DNA from: an uncultured bacterium
Lineage (GTDB): Bacteria > Bacteroidota > Bacteroidia > Bacteroidales > Bacteroidaceae
Assembly (NCBI GenBank): GCA_945829425.1
Contig: CALZUQ010000020.1
Span: 1-46,721, forward strand
Direction of reading: 5' to 3'
Length of the DNA: 46,721 nucleotides
Below the pieces are notes generated by a model, which saw only the letters and a list, made by a program, of their open reading frames with translations, made no database searches and was not told the DNA's origin. A program made the position numbers and the translations under genes. Each line of letters opens with the position of its first letter. Within the stretch, counting starts at the first letter, position 1. Positions 30,196 to 39,061 of this stretch are shown here, one piece after another.

Positions 30196-31374
30196 TTGAA
30201 CTACGATAATTTAAAATATGTCTCCGGCTCTTGCTCCCGTGGCTTGTGCCGCAAGGGCTGCGGTCGTCAGGACCATCAGCTCAACACATACGACTGGTTG
30301 GCTGACGTTCCAGGAAACACCGACAGTACCGACCTTGTGGAGGTTCAGTTCAAGAACACCCGCAAGGGCTACTACCATAACATCAACGGCCTGGACCTTC
30401 AGAAAGGCGACCTCGTAGCCGTAGAGGCAACCCCCGGTCATGACATCGGCGTGGTGACACTCACCGGACAGCTTGTACACCTTCAGGTCAAGAAGGCGAA
30501 CCTCAAGTCCGCCGACGATATAAAGCGTGTCTACCGCATAGCACGCGAACAAGACATCACAGTGTGGGAAGCGGCTAAAGCCCGTGAACATGACACCATG
30601 ATCCGCAGCCGCCAGATAGCCAAAGACCTCGGACTTCAGATGAAGATAGGTGACGTTGAGTATCAAGGTGACGGCAACAAAGCCATCTTCTACTATATCG
30701 CTGACGAGCGTGTAGACTTCCGTCAACTTATCAAAGTCCTTGCCGAGACTTTCCGTGTGCGCATAGAGATGAAACAAATCGGAGCGCGACAAGAAGCAGG
30801 AAGAATAGGCGGAACAGGTCCCTGTGGCCGAGAACTGTGCTGTGCCACATGGATGAAGTCTTTTTCAAGCGTCTCAACCAATGCCGCACGTTTTCAGGAC
30901 ATCTCCCTCAACCCTCAGAAGCTTGCCGGCATGTGTGCAAAGCTGAAATGCTGTATGAACTACGAGGTAGACACATACCTTGAGGCGAACAAGAAGTTCC
31001 CGCCACGCGACGCGGTACTCCAGACCCTCGGCGGCGACTATTATTTCTTCAAGCAGGACATCCTCGCCGGCACCATGACATACTCCACCGACAAACGCCT
31101 TGCGGCTAACCTGGAGACCATAACCCCCATGCGCGCTCATGAGATTATCGAAATGAACAAACGCGGTGAGAAACCAGCAGAGCTTTGCGATGAAGAAGAG
31201 GACGAGACGCAGCGCAAGCCGCTTGACCTCGTTGAGAGTGAGGACATCACACGATTTGACAAGGCAAAGAAGAAAAATAAGAAGAAAGCACGCAGAAATG
31301 AGAAAGACAGCCATAACCTCCCTTCAGACAGTCTTGGCGACAATGTTCCTGACGATGCTCCTGACGGCGTGTGA
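30196..31374 (+). CDS. ricT: PSP1-domain protein, RicT/YaaT-like
   Basis: This 392-residue protein begins at TTG 30196; no ATG or GTG fits the conserved N-terminus. An N-terminal Cys cluster (CSRGLCRKGCGRQD, residues 13-26) and later paired Cys (GPCGRELCC about 209-217, CAKLKCCMNY about 246-255) are the hallmark of PSP1/RicT proteins, which bind Fe-S clusters in Bacillus and help RNase Y act on mRNA. The C-terminus is Lys/Arg-rich (KKKNKKKARR) and may bind RNA. The role in this phylum is not established. Its last 77 bp overlap gldH. Confidence 0.9.
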   Translation: MNYDNLKYVSGSCSRGLCRKGCGRQDHQLNTYDWLADVPGNTDSTDLVEVQFKNTRKGYYHNINGLDLQKGDLVAVEATPGHDIGVVTLTGQLVHLQVKKANLKSADDIKRVYRIAREQDITVWEAAKAREHDTMIRSRQIAKDLGLQMKIGDVEYQGDGNKAIFYYIADERVDFRQLIKVLAETFRVRIEMKQIGARQEAGRIGGTGPCGRELCCATWMKSFSSVSTNAARFQDISLNPQKLAGMCAKLKCCMNYEVDTYLEANKKFPPRDAVLQTLGGDYYFFKQDILAGTMTYSTDKRLAANLETITPMRAHEIIEMNKRGEKPAELCDEEEDETQRKPLDLVESEDITRFDKAKKKNKKKARRNEKDSHNLPSDSLGDNVPDDAPDGV

Positions 31375-31777
31375 GGCAGACAAGGTTTACGACACTTTCC
31401 AGCACGTTGACAACAACGGCTGGGAGAAAAACGACGGCCTGACGTTCGCCATTCCCCGCCTTACCGACAGCGGACGTTACGACCTCTCCCTCCGTCTTCG
31501 CTTAGGCTCCGACTATCCTTTCCAGAACCTCCACATTGCCGTCACCCAGACGGTATACCCATCCGGAAAGACTGCCACCGACATTGTGAAGGCGGACATC
31601 ACCGACAAGCAGGGAAAGATGAAAGGCAACGGCGTAACTCTCTACCAGTACTCCATACCTTTCCGGACTATGGACTGTAACGCTGGAGACAGCGTCACGG
31701 TGAAGGTGCGTCACGACATGAAGCGTGAAATCCTACCGGGCATAATGGACGTTGGAGTCGCCATGTACCGTCGCTGA
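31298..31777 (+). CDS. gldH: GldH-type gliding-motility lipoprotein
   Basis: ATG 31298 gives 159 residues beginning with a lipoprotein signal (lipobox LLTAC, Cys25). Further upstream in-frame starts would bury this signal behind 44 basic residues. The mature part contains YDTFQHVDNNGW near 31-42 and a beta-sandwich-like core with GVTLYQYSIPFR near 117-128, matching GldH. GldH is needed for gliding in Flavobacterium but is also kept in non-gliding Bacteroidales, where its role is unclear. The gene starts inside ricT (77-bp overlap, different frame). Confidence 0.85.
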   Translation: MRKTAITSLQTVLATMFLTMLLTACEADKVYDTFQHVDNNGWEKNDGLTFAIPRLTDSGRYDLSLRLRLGSDYPFQNLHIAVTQTVYPSGKTATDIVKADITDKQGKMKGNGVTLYQYSIPFRTMDCNAGDSVTVKVRHDMKREILPGIMDVGVAMYRR

Positions 31778-31828
31778 CCCTGTCTGCGTGCCAACATATG
31801 ACAAACAAGATAAAAAACAACAATAGCA

Positions 31829-32428
31829 ATGACAGAAAACAAAAGAATCAAGACCGCACTGGTCTCTGTCTTCCATAAAGACGGGCTCGACCAGCTGCTT
31901 AAGAAACTCAATGCTGAGGGTGTCCGTTTCCTCTCAACGGGCGGGACCCAGGCTTTCATAGAGTCTTTAGGCTATGAATGCCAGAAAGTAGAAGACGTTA
32001 CGACTTACCCCTCTATTCTCGGCGGGCGTGTCAAGACCCTCCACCCGAAAATCTTCGGAGGCATCCTCGGACGCCGTGGCAATGCCGGCGACCGTGAGCA
32101 GATGTCACAGTATGCCATACCTGAGATTGATCTCGTCATCGTAGACCTCTATCCTTTCGAGCAGACCGTTGCCGAGGGTGCGTCGCATGACGACATCATA
32201 GAGAAGATAGACATAGGAGGCATATCACTTATCCGTGCCGGTGCCAAGAACTTCAACGATGTTGTCATCATACCTTCCAAGGCAGAGTATGGCATGCTCC
32301 TCGATATCATCAACGAACAGGGCGCAGAGACTACACTTGCCCAGCGCCGCCTCTTCGCCACCCGCGCTTTCGGTGTCAGCAGCCATTACGACACCGCCAT
32401 AAACGCATGGTTTGAAGCAACGAAATAA
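31829..32428 (+). CDS. purH: IMP cyclohydrolase domain of PurH, stand-alone
   Basis: At 199 residues it covers only the MGS-like IMP cyclohydrolase half of PurH, which is normally about 510-530 residues. It would close the ring of FAICAR to give IMP, the last step of purine synthesis. Conserved stretches are present: FLSTGGTQAFI (35-45), GGRVKTLHPKIFGGIL (about 65-80, catalytic Lys), DLYPFEQTVAE and KIDIGGISLIRAGAKN (about 125-140, Asp and Lys). The AICAR transformylase half is absent, and mreB begins 30 bp after the stop. The stop is clean, with no remnant downstream. The formyltransferase must be encoded elsewhere or replaced. Confidence 0.9.
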   Translation: MTENKRIKTALVSVFHKDGLDQLLKKLNAEGVRFLSTGGTQAFIESLGYECQKVEDVTTYPSILGGRVKTLHPKIFGGILGRRGNAGDREQMSQYAIPEIDLVIVDLYPFEQTVAEGASHDDIIEKIDIGGISLIRAGAKNFNDVVIIPSKAEYGMLLDIINEQGAETTLAQRRLFATRAFGVSSHYDTAINAWFEATK

Positions 32429-32458
32429 CCCCCCAACATTATATATATTACTAAAAAA

Positions 32459-33481
32459 ATGGGATTCTTTTCTTTTGTACAAGAAATAGCCATGGACCTC
32501 GGCACGGCAAACACTATCATCATCAGCGATGATAAGATTGTCGTTGACGAGCCCTCAGTGGTAGCCCTCGACCGCCGTACAGACAAGATGATTGCCGTCG
32601 GCGGCAAGGCAAAGATGATGTATGAGAAGACTCATGAGAACATCCGTACCATACGCCCTCTCCGCGACGGCGTCATCGCCGACTTCTCGGCCTGCGAGCA
32701 GATGATGCGCGGCCTTATCAAGATGGTACATACCGGCAGCCGCCTGTTCTCTCCTTCTCTGCGCATGGTTATCGGAGTGCCGTCCGGATCTACCGAGGTA
32801 GAGCTCCGAGCCGTACGCGACAGTGCCGAGCATGCCGACGGCCGCGACGTTTACCTAATCTTTGAGCCTATGGCAGCTGCAATAGGTATCGGCATAGACG
32901 TTGAAGCTCCTGAAGGCAATATGATTGTCGACATCGGCGGCGGATCGACAGAGATTGCCGTCATCTCCCTTGGCGGCATTGTCTCAAACAACTCCATCCG
33001 CACCGCTGGCGATGACCTTACCGCCGACATTCAGGAGTATATGTCGCGACAGCATAATGTCAAGGTTTCCGAGCGAATGGCAGAGCGCATCAAGATTCAT
33101 GTAGGCTCTGCGCTTACCGACCTTGGCGACGAAGCTCCTGAGGACTATATCATTCACGGTCCGAACCGCATCACAGCATTGCCTATGGAAGTGCCGGTAT
33201 GCTATCAGGAGATAGCCCACTGCCTCGACAAGACTATCGTCAAGATAGAGAACGCTGTCTTAAACGCTTTGGAGAACACACCTCCCGAGCTTTATGCCGA
33301 CATCGTGAAGAACGGCATCTATCTCTCTGGAGGCGGTGCGTTGCTCCGCGGGCTTGACCGCAGGTTAGAGGCAAAGATAAACATCCCGTTCCATATTGCC
33401 GACGACCCTCTCCACTCTGTTGCGAAAGGTGCCGGCATAGCGTTGAAGAACGTGGACAAGTTCTCTTTCCTCATGCGTTGA
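32459..33481 (+). CDS. mreB: Rod-shape-determining actin homologue MreB
   Basis: This 340-residue actin-fold ATPase forms membrane-associated filaments that guide lateral wall synthesis. The phosphate-1 loop MDLGTANTII is at residues 11-20, GVPSGSTEVELRAV near 107-120, the phosphate-2 loop VDIGGGSTEIAV near 160-171, and the adenosine motif YLSGGGALLRGL near 284-295. It is the first gene of the mreB-mreC-mreD-mrdA-rodA elongasome set and follows the purH-type gene by 30 bp. A perfect hairpin lies in the 114-bp gap to mreC. Confidence 0.97.
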   Translation: MGFFSFVQEIAMDLGTANTIIISDDKIVVDEPSVVALDRRTDKMIAVGGKAKMMYEKTHENIRTIRPLRDGVIADFSACEQMMRGLIKMVHTGSRLFSPSLRMVIGVPSGSTEVELRAVRDSAEHADGRDVYLIFEPMAAAIGIGIDVEAPEGNMIVDIGGGSTEIAVISLGGIVSNNSIRTAGDDLTADIQEYMSRQHNVKVSERMAERIKIHVGSALTDLGDEAPEDYIIHGPNRITALPMEVPVCYQEIAHCLDKTIVKIENAVLNALENTPPELYADIVKNGIYLSGGGALLRGLDRRLEAKINIPFHIADDPLHSVAKGAGIALKNVDKFSFLMR

Positions 33482-33555
33482 CCTTTGGTTATCACACAGA
33501 AAAAGCAGGAGGGCTTCTGCCCTTCTGCTGTCTATACCTTCATACGTTTTTTCAG

Positions 33556-33578
33556 CCCCCACCGTATGGTGGGGGTTT
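33556..33578 (+). terminator. GC-rich hairpin between mreB and mreC
   Basis: CCCCCACC (33556-33563) pairs perfectly with GGTGGGGG (33568-33575) around GTAT, followed by TTTCCTTCT. It could be a partial terminator or an RNA-stability element that sets mreB above the downstream genes. Confidence 0.55.
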
Positions 33579-33595
33579 CCTTCTATCACGCTTTC

Positions 33596-34462
33596 ATGCA
33601 CAACCTTGCAGTCTTTCTTCAGAAATACCATTATTGGCTTCTCTTCCTCCTCCTTGAGGTAGTGTCGTTAGTGCTTTTCTTCCAGCATAACAGCTACCAG
33701 TCGAGTGTGTGGTTCACTTCCGCCAACTACATTTCTGGCAAAGTGTATGAGGCCTCCGCCACTGTCAACCAGTTTTTCTCGCTTACCGCGGTAAACCGTC
33801 AGCTCACCCTGCGCAATGTCGTCCTCGAACAGCAGGTCAGCCGGCTCAGCGAGCATATCCGCCGTCTTGAGGGCGACACCCTCTCCACGTCGCAGCTCTT
33901 CCCCACCGCTTTGTCGGATATGAAGACCATTCCTGCCGTCGTGGTGAGCAACACCATTGACCGTCCCGACAATTTCATCACCATAGACAAAGGCACTGAC
34001 GACGGCGTACACCCCGATATGGGTGTCGTCTCCGGTACCGGCGTTGTAGGTATCGTCTATAAATCCTCCCGCCGTTACAGCATCGTCATTCCCGTCCTCT
34101 CCTCCCATTCTCGCATCAGCTGCCGTATAGCCGGCCGCGGCTATTTCGGCTATCTCCATTGGACTGGCGGTTCTTCTCGCTACGCATATGTCGACGACAT
34201 TCCGCGCCACGCCCATTTCCGTCTCTATGACACTGTCGTAACGTCCGGCTACAGCTCTGTCTTCCCCGAGAATATCCTTATAGGAAAGATCCTCCATGTT
34301 TACAATTCACCCGACGGTCTTTCCTACCGCCTTATGATAGAGCTTTCCACCGACTTCGGCAGCCTTCGTGACGTTTGCGTCATTGACGATGCCGCCATCC
34401 ACGAACGCCTTGATCTTCTCCGCTCTGCCGAAGACTCTATAACGACAAGAAAGGACCATTGA
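33596..34462 (+). CDS. mreC: Rod-shape-determining protein MreC
   Basis: ATG 33596 gives 288 residues and the family N-terminus (MHNLAVFLQKYHYWLLFLL, one membrane anchor to about residue 33). An in-frame start at 33485 would add 37 residues across the hairpin and is rejected. A coiled coil follows (about 63-98, with LEQQVSRLSEHIRRLEGD), then the beta-barrel periplasmic part with DKGTDDGVHPDMGVVSGTGVVG (about 135-156). MreC bridges MreB to PBP2 and RodA. It ends one base before mreD. Confidence 0.93.
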   Translation: MHNLAVFLQKYHYWLLFLLLEVVSLVLFFQHNSYQSSVWFTSANYISGKVYEASATVNQFFSLTAVNRQLTLRNVVLEQQVSRLSEHIRRLEGDTLSTSQLFPTALSDMKTIPAVVVSNTIDRPDNFITIDKGTDDGVHPDMGVVSGTGVVGIVYKSSRRYSIVIPVLSSHSRISCRIAGRGYFGYLHWTGGSSRYAYVDDIPRHAHFRLYDTVVTSGYSSVFPENILIGKILHVYNSPDGLSYRLMIELSTDFGSLRDVCVIDDAAIHERLDLLRSAEDSITTRKDH

Positions 34463-34463
34463 G

Positions 34464-34970
34464 ATGACAGTAGACACAATAAAACGCGCCCTCTTCCTGG
34501 TATTGCTCGTGCTTCTCCAGGCATTGGTTTTCAACCATATCCATATCTTTGGCTTCTCCACGCCCCTTCTCTACCTTCTCCTCCCCCTGTCTTTCGACAG
34601 CCGTCAGAAGAGGTGGAGCTCGCTATTGTGGTGTTTCACCCTCGGTATACTCACCGACATCTTCTCTAACACCCCCGGCATGGCAAGCGCATCAATGACT
34701 GTCCTCGGACTCCTTCAGCCCCCAGTCCTTAGGCTTTTCATCCAGAAAGATGAGGAGGTTGTCGTCAACCCCTCTGTTGCCGCTATGGGGTGGTTGAAAT
34801 ATGTTTCCTACACCCTCCTTCTCACGTTGTCCTACAGCATCGTGTTCTTTACCTTGGAGTTTCTCTCTTTTCACGACATCATTCTCTGGGTCAGCTCCTT
34901 AGGTGGTAGCACGCTGCTCACCGTGCTTATTCTGGTGTTTATAGACCGTATACGCGGCGGAAGGTTGTGA
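34464..34970 (+). CDS. mreD: Rod-shape-determining protein MreD
   Basis: This 168-residue protein is strongly hydrophobic, with about five or six membrane segments (for example about 8-24, 30-44, 55-72, 113-133 and 141-160). It has the usual MreD size and position between mreC and the PBP2 gene. The sequence is divergent, as is normal for MreD, so position carries much of the call. It starts one base after the mreC stop codon, so translation is probably coupled. Confidence 0.88.
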   Translation: MTVDTIKRALFLVLLVLLQALVFNHIHIFGFSTPLLYLLLPLSFDSRQKRWSSLLWCFTLGILTDIFSNTPGMASASMTVLGLLQPPVLRLFIQKDEEVVVNPSVAAMGWLKYVSYTLLLTLSYSIVFFTLEFLSFHDIILWVSSLGGSTLLTVLILVFIDRIRGGRL

Positions 34971-35039
34971 CCCCAATCTTTTCCCTTACGGCATCGATTT
35001 TTTCCGTGCAGAACCTACAATAACATTTATTTTAAAGCT

Positions 35040-36887
35040 TTGGACTACGAACTGAACAATAGAAAATACGTCATAGGCGGCATAGCGACAGCTATTGTCA
35101 CCATATACATCATACGCCTCTTCGTACTCCAGATTATGAGCGACGACTACCGCAAGAGTGCCGACTCCAACGCTTTCTTCAAGAAGATAGAATACCCTTC
35201 GCGCGGTGTCATCTCCGACCGTAACGGCAAGCTCTTGGTGTATAACGAGCCTGCCTACGACCTTATGGTCATCATGAATGAGCAACGCGGACATATCGAC
35301 ACCCTTGACTTCTGTCGCACTCTCGGCATCACTCCCGAGTTCTTCGCCAAGCGTATGAAGGACATCAAGGACAAGGACAAGAACCCTGGCTACTCCAGCT
35401 TCACTCAGCAGCTCTTCATGACACAGCTCTCAGAGAAGGACTTCTCCATACTTCAGGAGAAGCTTTTCCGCTTCCCCGGCTTCTACGTCCAGAAACGTTC
35501 CATACGCCAGTACCTGTATCCTTACGCCGCCCATGTCCTCGGCGATGTCGCAGAGGTGTCCCAAAGCGATATCGACAACGATGAGTATTATATTGCCGGT
35601 GACTATATCGGCAAGCTCGGCATAGAGCGGTATTACGAGAAAGAACTGCGTGGCGAGAAAGGCATACAGATTCTCCTGCGCGACGCCCACGGGCGCATAC
35701 AGGGAAAATACAACAACGGCATCTACGACCATAAGCCCATTCCTGGCAAAGACCTCACGCTGAGCCTCGACATCGACCTTCAGGCCCTCGGCGAGCGTCT
35801 CCTCGAAGGCAAAGTAGGCTCCATTGTCGCCATAGAACCCTCAACGGGCGAGGTGCTATGCATGGTGTCTTCACCTACCTACAATCCGCGTCAGATGGTA
35901 GGAAGGAAGCGTGGCAAGAACCACAACGCCCTTGCCCGCGACCCTATGCGTCCCCTCCTCAACCGTTCCATTATGGGGCAATATCCCCCTGGTTCCACGT
36001 TCAAGACGTCGCAGGCTCTCACCTTCCTCTCCGAAGGTATCATAACTCCACAGACGGCGTTCCCCTGCCACCATGGCTTCTCATATAAGGGACTCCATGT
36101 AGGGTGTCACTCCCACTCCTCTCCTACGCCCCTCGTCAGTGCCATCAGCACGTCATGCAACGCATATTTCTGCTGGGGGCTGTACTACATGCTTGGGGCA
36201 AAGAAGAAATACGGCAGCCCACAGAAAGCCATGGATACCTGGCGCGACTATATGGTCTCTATGGGCTTCGGCTACAGCCTCGGCATCGACCTCCCGGGCG
36301 AGAAGCGCGGTCTTATCCCCAACTCTGAGTTTTACGACAAGCGTTACCACAGCCGTTGGAACGGACTCACCGTCATCTCTATCTCCATAGGTCAGGGCGA
36401 GGTGAACCTTACACCCCTACAGATAGCCAACCTCGCCGCAACCATAGCCAACCGTGGGTATTTCATAACGCCCCATGTTGTCAAGAACGTACGTGGCGAA
36501 CACCTCGACAGCGCGTTCACCACCCGACGTTACACCAAGGCGTCACGCAAAGCTTATGAATATGTCGTTGCCGGCATGCGTTCCGCGGTGGAAGGCGGCA
36601 CATGCCGTGCTGCAAGCCGCAGCGATTACCTCGTATGCGGCAAGACCGGTACGGCGCAGAACCACGGACGCGACCATTCTATCTTCATGGGCTTTGCCCC
36701 TATGGACAACCCCAAGATTGCCATTGCCGTATATGTCGAGAACGGCGGCTTCGGCGCAGAATACGGTGTCCCTATAGGCTCTCTTATGATGGAACAGTAT
36801 ATCACAGGCAAACTCTCCGAAGCCAGCGAGAAGAAAGCCGCCGACTTCCAGAGCCGACGCATCAACTACGGCACACACGCACGTTAA
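35040..36887 (+). CDS. mrdA: Penicillin-binding protein 2 (elongasome transpeptidase)
   Basis: This 615-residue protein starts at TTG 35040; the next in-frame Met would remove the membrane anchor. One membrane segment (about 13-33) precedes a dimerisation domain containing YPSRGVISDRNGKLL near 56-70 and a transpeptidase domain with the nucleophile motif SxxK in PPGSTFKTS (about 316-324), SxN in STSCNAYF near 368-375, and KTG in VCGKTGTAQN near 531-540. It cross-links lateral-wall peptidoglycan together with RodA, which follows 24 bp downstream. It is a beta-lactam target. Confidence 0.95.
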   Translation: MDYELNNRKYVIGGIATAIVTIYIIRLFVLQIMSDDYRKSADSNAFFKKIEYPSRGVISDRNGKLLVYNEPAYDLMVIMNEQRGHIDTLDFCRTLGITPEFFAKRMKDIKDKDKNPGYSSFTQQLFMTQLSEKDFSILQEKLFRFPGFYVQKRSIRQYLYPYAAHVLGDVAEVSQSDIDNDEYYIAGDYIGKLGIERYYEKELRGEKGIQILLRDAHGRIQGKYNNGIYDHKPIPGKDLTLSLDIDLQALGERLLEGKVGSIVAIEPSTGEVLCMVSSPTYNPRQMVGRKRGKNHNALARDPMRPLLNRSIMGQYPPGSTFKTSQALTFLSEGIITPQTAFPCHHGFSYKGLHVGCHSHSSPTPLVSAISTSCNAYFCWGLYYMLGAKKKYGSPQKAMDTWRDYMVSMGFGYSLGIDLPGEKRGLIPNSEFYDKRYHSRWNGLTVISISIGQGEVNLTPLQIANLAATIANRGYFITPHVVKNVRGEHLDSAFTTRRYTKASRKAYEYVVAGMRSAVEGGTCRAASRSDYLVCGKTGTAQNHGRDHSIFMGFAPMDNPKIAIAVYVENGGFGAEYGVPIGSLMMEQYITGKLSEASEKKAADFQSRRINYGTHAR

Positions 36888-36911
36888 CCCCCTCTCTAAC
36901 CCTCTCTTCCA

Positions 36912-38381
36912 ATGTCACAGAAACAAGGTAACGGCAAGGGCGTCTTCAAGTCCCTTGACTGGTGGACAATAGCCATTTATCTCATCCTGCTCACCTTCGG
37001 GTGGGTCAGTGTCTGCGGCGCGAGCTATTCCTACGGCGACACGGACCTTTTCAGCCTCGGCTCGCGCTCCGGCATGCAGGTTGTGTGGATTGGCACGTCG
37101 ATATGCCTCGGCTTCGTCATCCTTATGATGGACGACCGTATCTTCGACACTTTCAGCTTCGTTCTTTACATCGCACTCCTCGTGCTTCTCTTTCTCACCA
37201 TTTTCAATCCCCATGAGATAAAAGGTTCCAAGTCGTGGCTCGTCCTCGGTCCGCTGCGCCTTCAGCCCGCCGAGTTCGCCAAGTTCGCCACAGCCCTTGC
37301 CACCGCCAAGCTCATGTCGTCCCATGGTTTCTCCCTTGGTAATATACGTCATTTCCTTGCTGCCGCGGCTATCATACTCACCCCAATGCTCCTCATCGTA
37401 GGTCAGAAAGAGACGGGATCCGCCCTTGTCTACCTATCCTTCTTCCTTGTCTTCTACCGTGAGGGAATGCCCGGTTCTATCCTCTTCACCGGTGTCGCCT
37501 TGGTGGCCTATTTCGTTGTCGGCATACGTTTCGCCGATGTCCTTGTCTGGGACACCCCGACATCTCTGGGCACCTTCCTCGTCCTCCTCATGATACAGTT
37601 GTTCACCGTTGGCATGTCCCATGTCTACTGCCGTACTAAAGTTCCCACGGTGCTGATGCTCGTCGTCACGCTCGTCGTCACCCTGATATCGTTGTTCTTC
37701 TCCAAGTTCATCATACCGTTCAATATGGTGTGGGTGCAGATACTCCTTGTCCTCTACCTTATGGCAACACTGCTTTACTATGCCCTCCGCGAGCGTCTTA
37801 AAGAGATATTCCTTATCACGGCGTTCGCCTTCGGCTCCCTTGTTTTCTTCTGTTCCTCGAACTACATGCTAAACAATCTTCTCCGCCCTCATCAGCGTGA
37901 GCGTGTCAATGTCCTCCTCGGATTGAAGAAAGACCTTGCAGGAGCGGGATATAACGTCCACCAGAGCGTCATAGCAATTGGTTCGGGAGGCTTGGCAGGG
38001 AAAGGGTTTCTTAACGGAACACAGACGAAGCTGAAATACGTCCCAGAGCAGGATACCGACTTTATCTTCTGCACCGTAGGTGAGGAGGAAGGCTTCTTCG
38101 GCTCTGCTGGCGTGCTCCTTCTCTTCCTTGCCCTCATCCTTCGTCTTATCCATGTCGCCGAGCGCCAGCCGTTCAAGTTCGGCAAGGTCTATGGCTATTG
38201 CGTCCTGAGCATTTTCCTCTTCCATGTCTTCATAAACATCGGCATGGTCCTCGGGCTTACCCCCGTGATAGGCATCCCCCTGCCTTTCTTCAGCTACGGC
38301 GGCTCCTCGCTGTGGGGGTTCACCATTCTCCTCTTCATCTTCCTCCGCATTGACGCAGGGCGTAACCTTCAGCGTGAATGA
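36912..38381 (+). CDS. rodA: Peptidoglycan polymerase RodA (SEDS family)
   Basis: This 489-residue SEDS protein has about ten membrane segments and is the glycosyltransferase partner of PBP2. KGSKSWLVLGPLRLQPAEFAK near residues 102-122 carries the typical SEDS loop, and the family's C-terminal signature appears as GLTPVIGIPLPFFSYGGSS (about 446-464). It is longer than E. coli RodA (370) because of an expanded middle region (about 170-320), common in this phylum. It closes the mre operon. Confidence 0.95.
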   Translation: MSQKQGNGKGVFKSLDWWTIAIYLILLTFGWVSVCGASYSYGDTDLFSLGSRSGMQVVWIGTSICLGFVILMMDDRIFDTFSFVLYIALLVLLFLTIFNPHEIKGSKSWLVLGPLRLQPAEFAKFATALATAKLMSSHGFSLGNIRHFLAAAAIILTPMLLIVGQKETGSALVYLSFFLVFYREGMPGSILFTGVALVAYFVVGIRFADVLVWDTPTSLGTFLVLLMIQLFTVGMSHVYCRTKVPTVLMLVVTLVVTLISLFFSKFIIPFNMVWVQILLVLYLMATLLYYALRERLKEIFLITAFAFGSLVFFCSSNYMLNNLLRPHQRERVNVLLGLKKDLAGAGYNVHQSVIAIGSGGLAGKGFLNGTQTKLKYVPEQDTDFIFCTVGEEEGFFGSAGVLLLFLALILRLIHVAERQPFKFGKVYGYCVLSIFLFHVFINIGMVLGLTPVIGIPLPFFSYGGSSLWGFTILLFIFLRIDAGRNLQRE

Positions 38382-39029
38382 CGCGGTCGTCAAAGTCTGC
38401 TGTACCACGTTATACCCCCGTGACATCACAATGGCTTTATCTCCAATTTCTTTCCGGATCGTTGCTTATGACAAACTCGTCACACTCTATCGTGTTGGGT
38501 TGTGGTTGACCTTCGGTCTTCCTACTCTGACTTTCGCCGTGCCGAAGAGACATGGCGGCTCCATGACAACGGCTGCCGGGAGAATGACGAAAAGGCTTCA
38601 GGATGCTGCCGGAGGAGAGGATGAGGTGACGGTCATGGCATTGCAAGACAGTGACAGCGACAGGATAAGCTATTGTTTCGGTGTTGACGGGGCGAAGTTC
38701 ATGGCAATGAACGACAGCCAGCCGCAGATTGCCGCTTGTGCTGATGACGGTGTAAGAATGGCTCATCTCTGTAAAGCCCCGAAGCAGACGTAGATACCGT
38801 TGGCTGTCACGTTGTGAAAGCAGGAAAGGAATGCCGAAAGATAATGTGTGGCCGCTGACCACACAAGGCAATTCCCATAAGTTCAGCCTTTTGGGGGCAA
38901 GGAAGGCTATATCCCGAAAAGGGCATGTGGTGGTCATAGTGTCGTTTCCGCTTTGTCTTCAAAAATGTCCTGTTATTGAAAAATAAAAATAATTCGTGGC
39001 ATGGCTTTCGCTGTCTCGTTTTTTTTATG
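38382..39029. other. Gene-free or degenerate stretch between rodA and the AraC regulator
   Basis: About 650 bp without a gene I can support. A plus-strand ORF (38431-38793, 120 residues) and a minus-strand ORF (38437-38937) overlap almost completely; neither has recognisable domains, a promoter or a ribosome-binding site. A perfect hairpin TGTGTGG/CCACACA lies at 38845-38865. The stretch may be a decayed gene or a long rodA 3' region. Confidence 0.4.
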
Positions 39030-39037
39030 TAACTTTG
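39030..39037 (+). promoter_or_regulatory. -7 box for the membrane AraC regulator
   Basis: TAACTTTG matches TAnnTTTG, 24 bp before the ATG at 39062. This supports the internal start. Confidence 0.65.
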
Positions 39038-39061
39038 CAACCAAAAATAACAGAGGAAGAG

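Noticed and set aside
33485..33595. Longer mreC start at 33485
   Set aside because: It would add 37 residues translated across the GC hairpin and displace the membrane anchor from the N-terminus. ATG 33596 gives the family-like N-terminus.
28903..38381. Mobile island or recent transfer around the mre genes
   Set aside because: Base composition and codon use match the flanking core genes, and the gene order is a standard housekeeping arrangement; no integrase, tRNA junction or repeats were seen.
38431..38793. 120-residue ORF after rodA
   Set aside because: There is no recognisable domain, no ribosome-binding site or promoter, and an equally long overlapping ORF on the other strand. Kept only as a comment on the gap.
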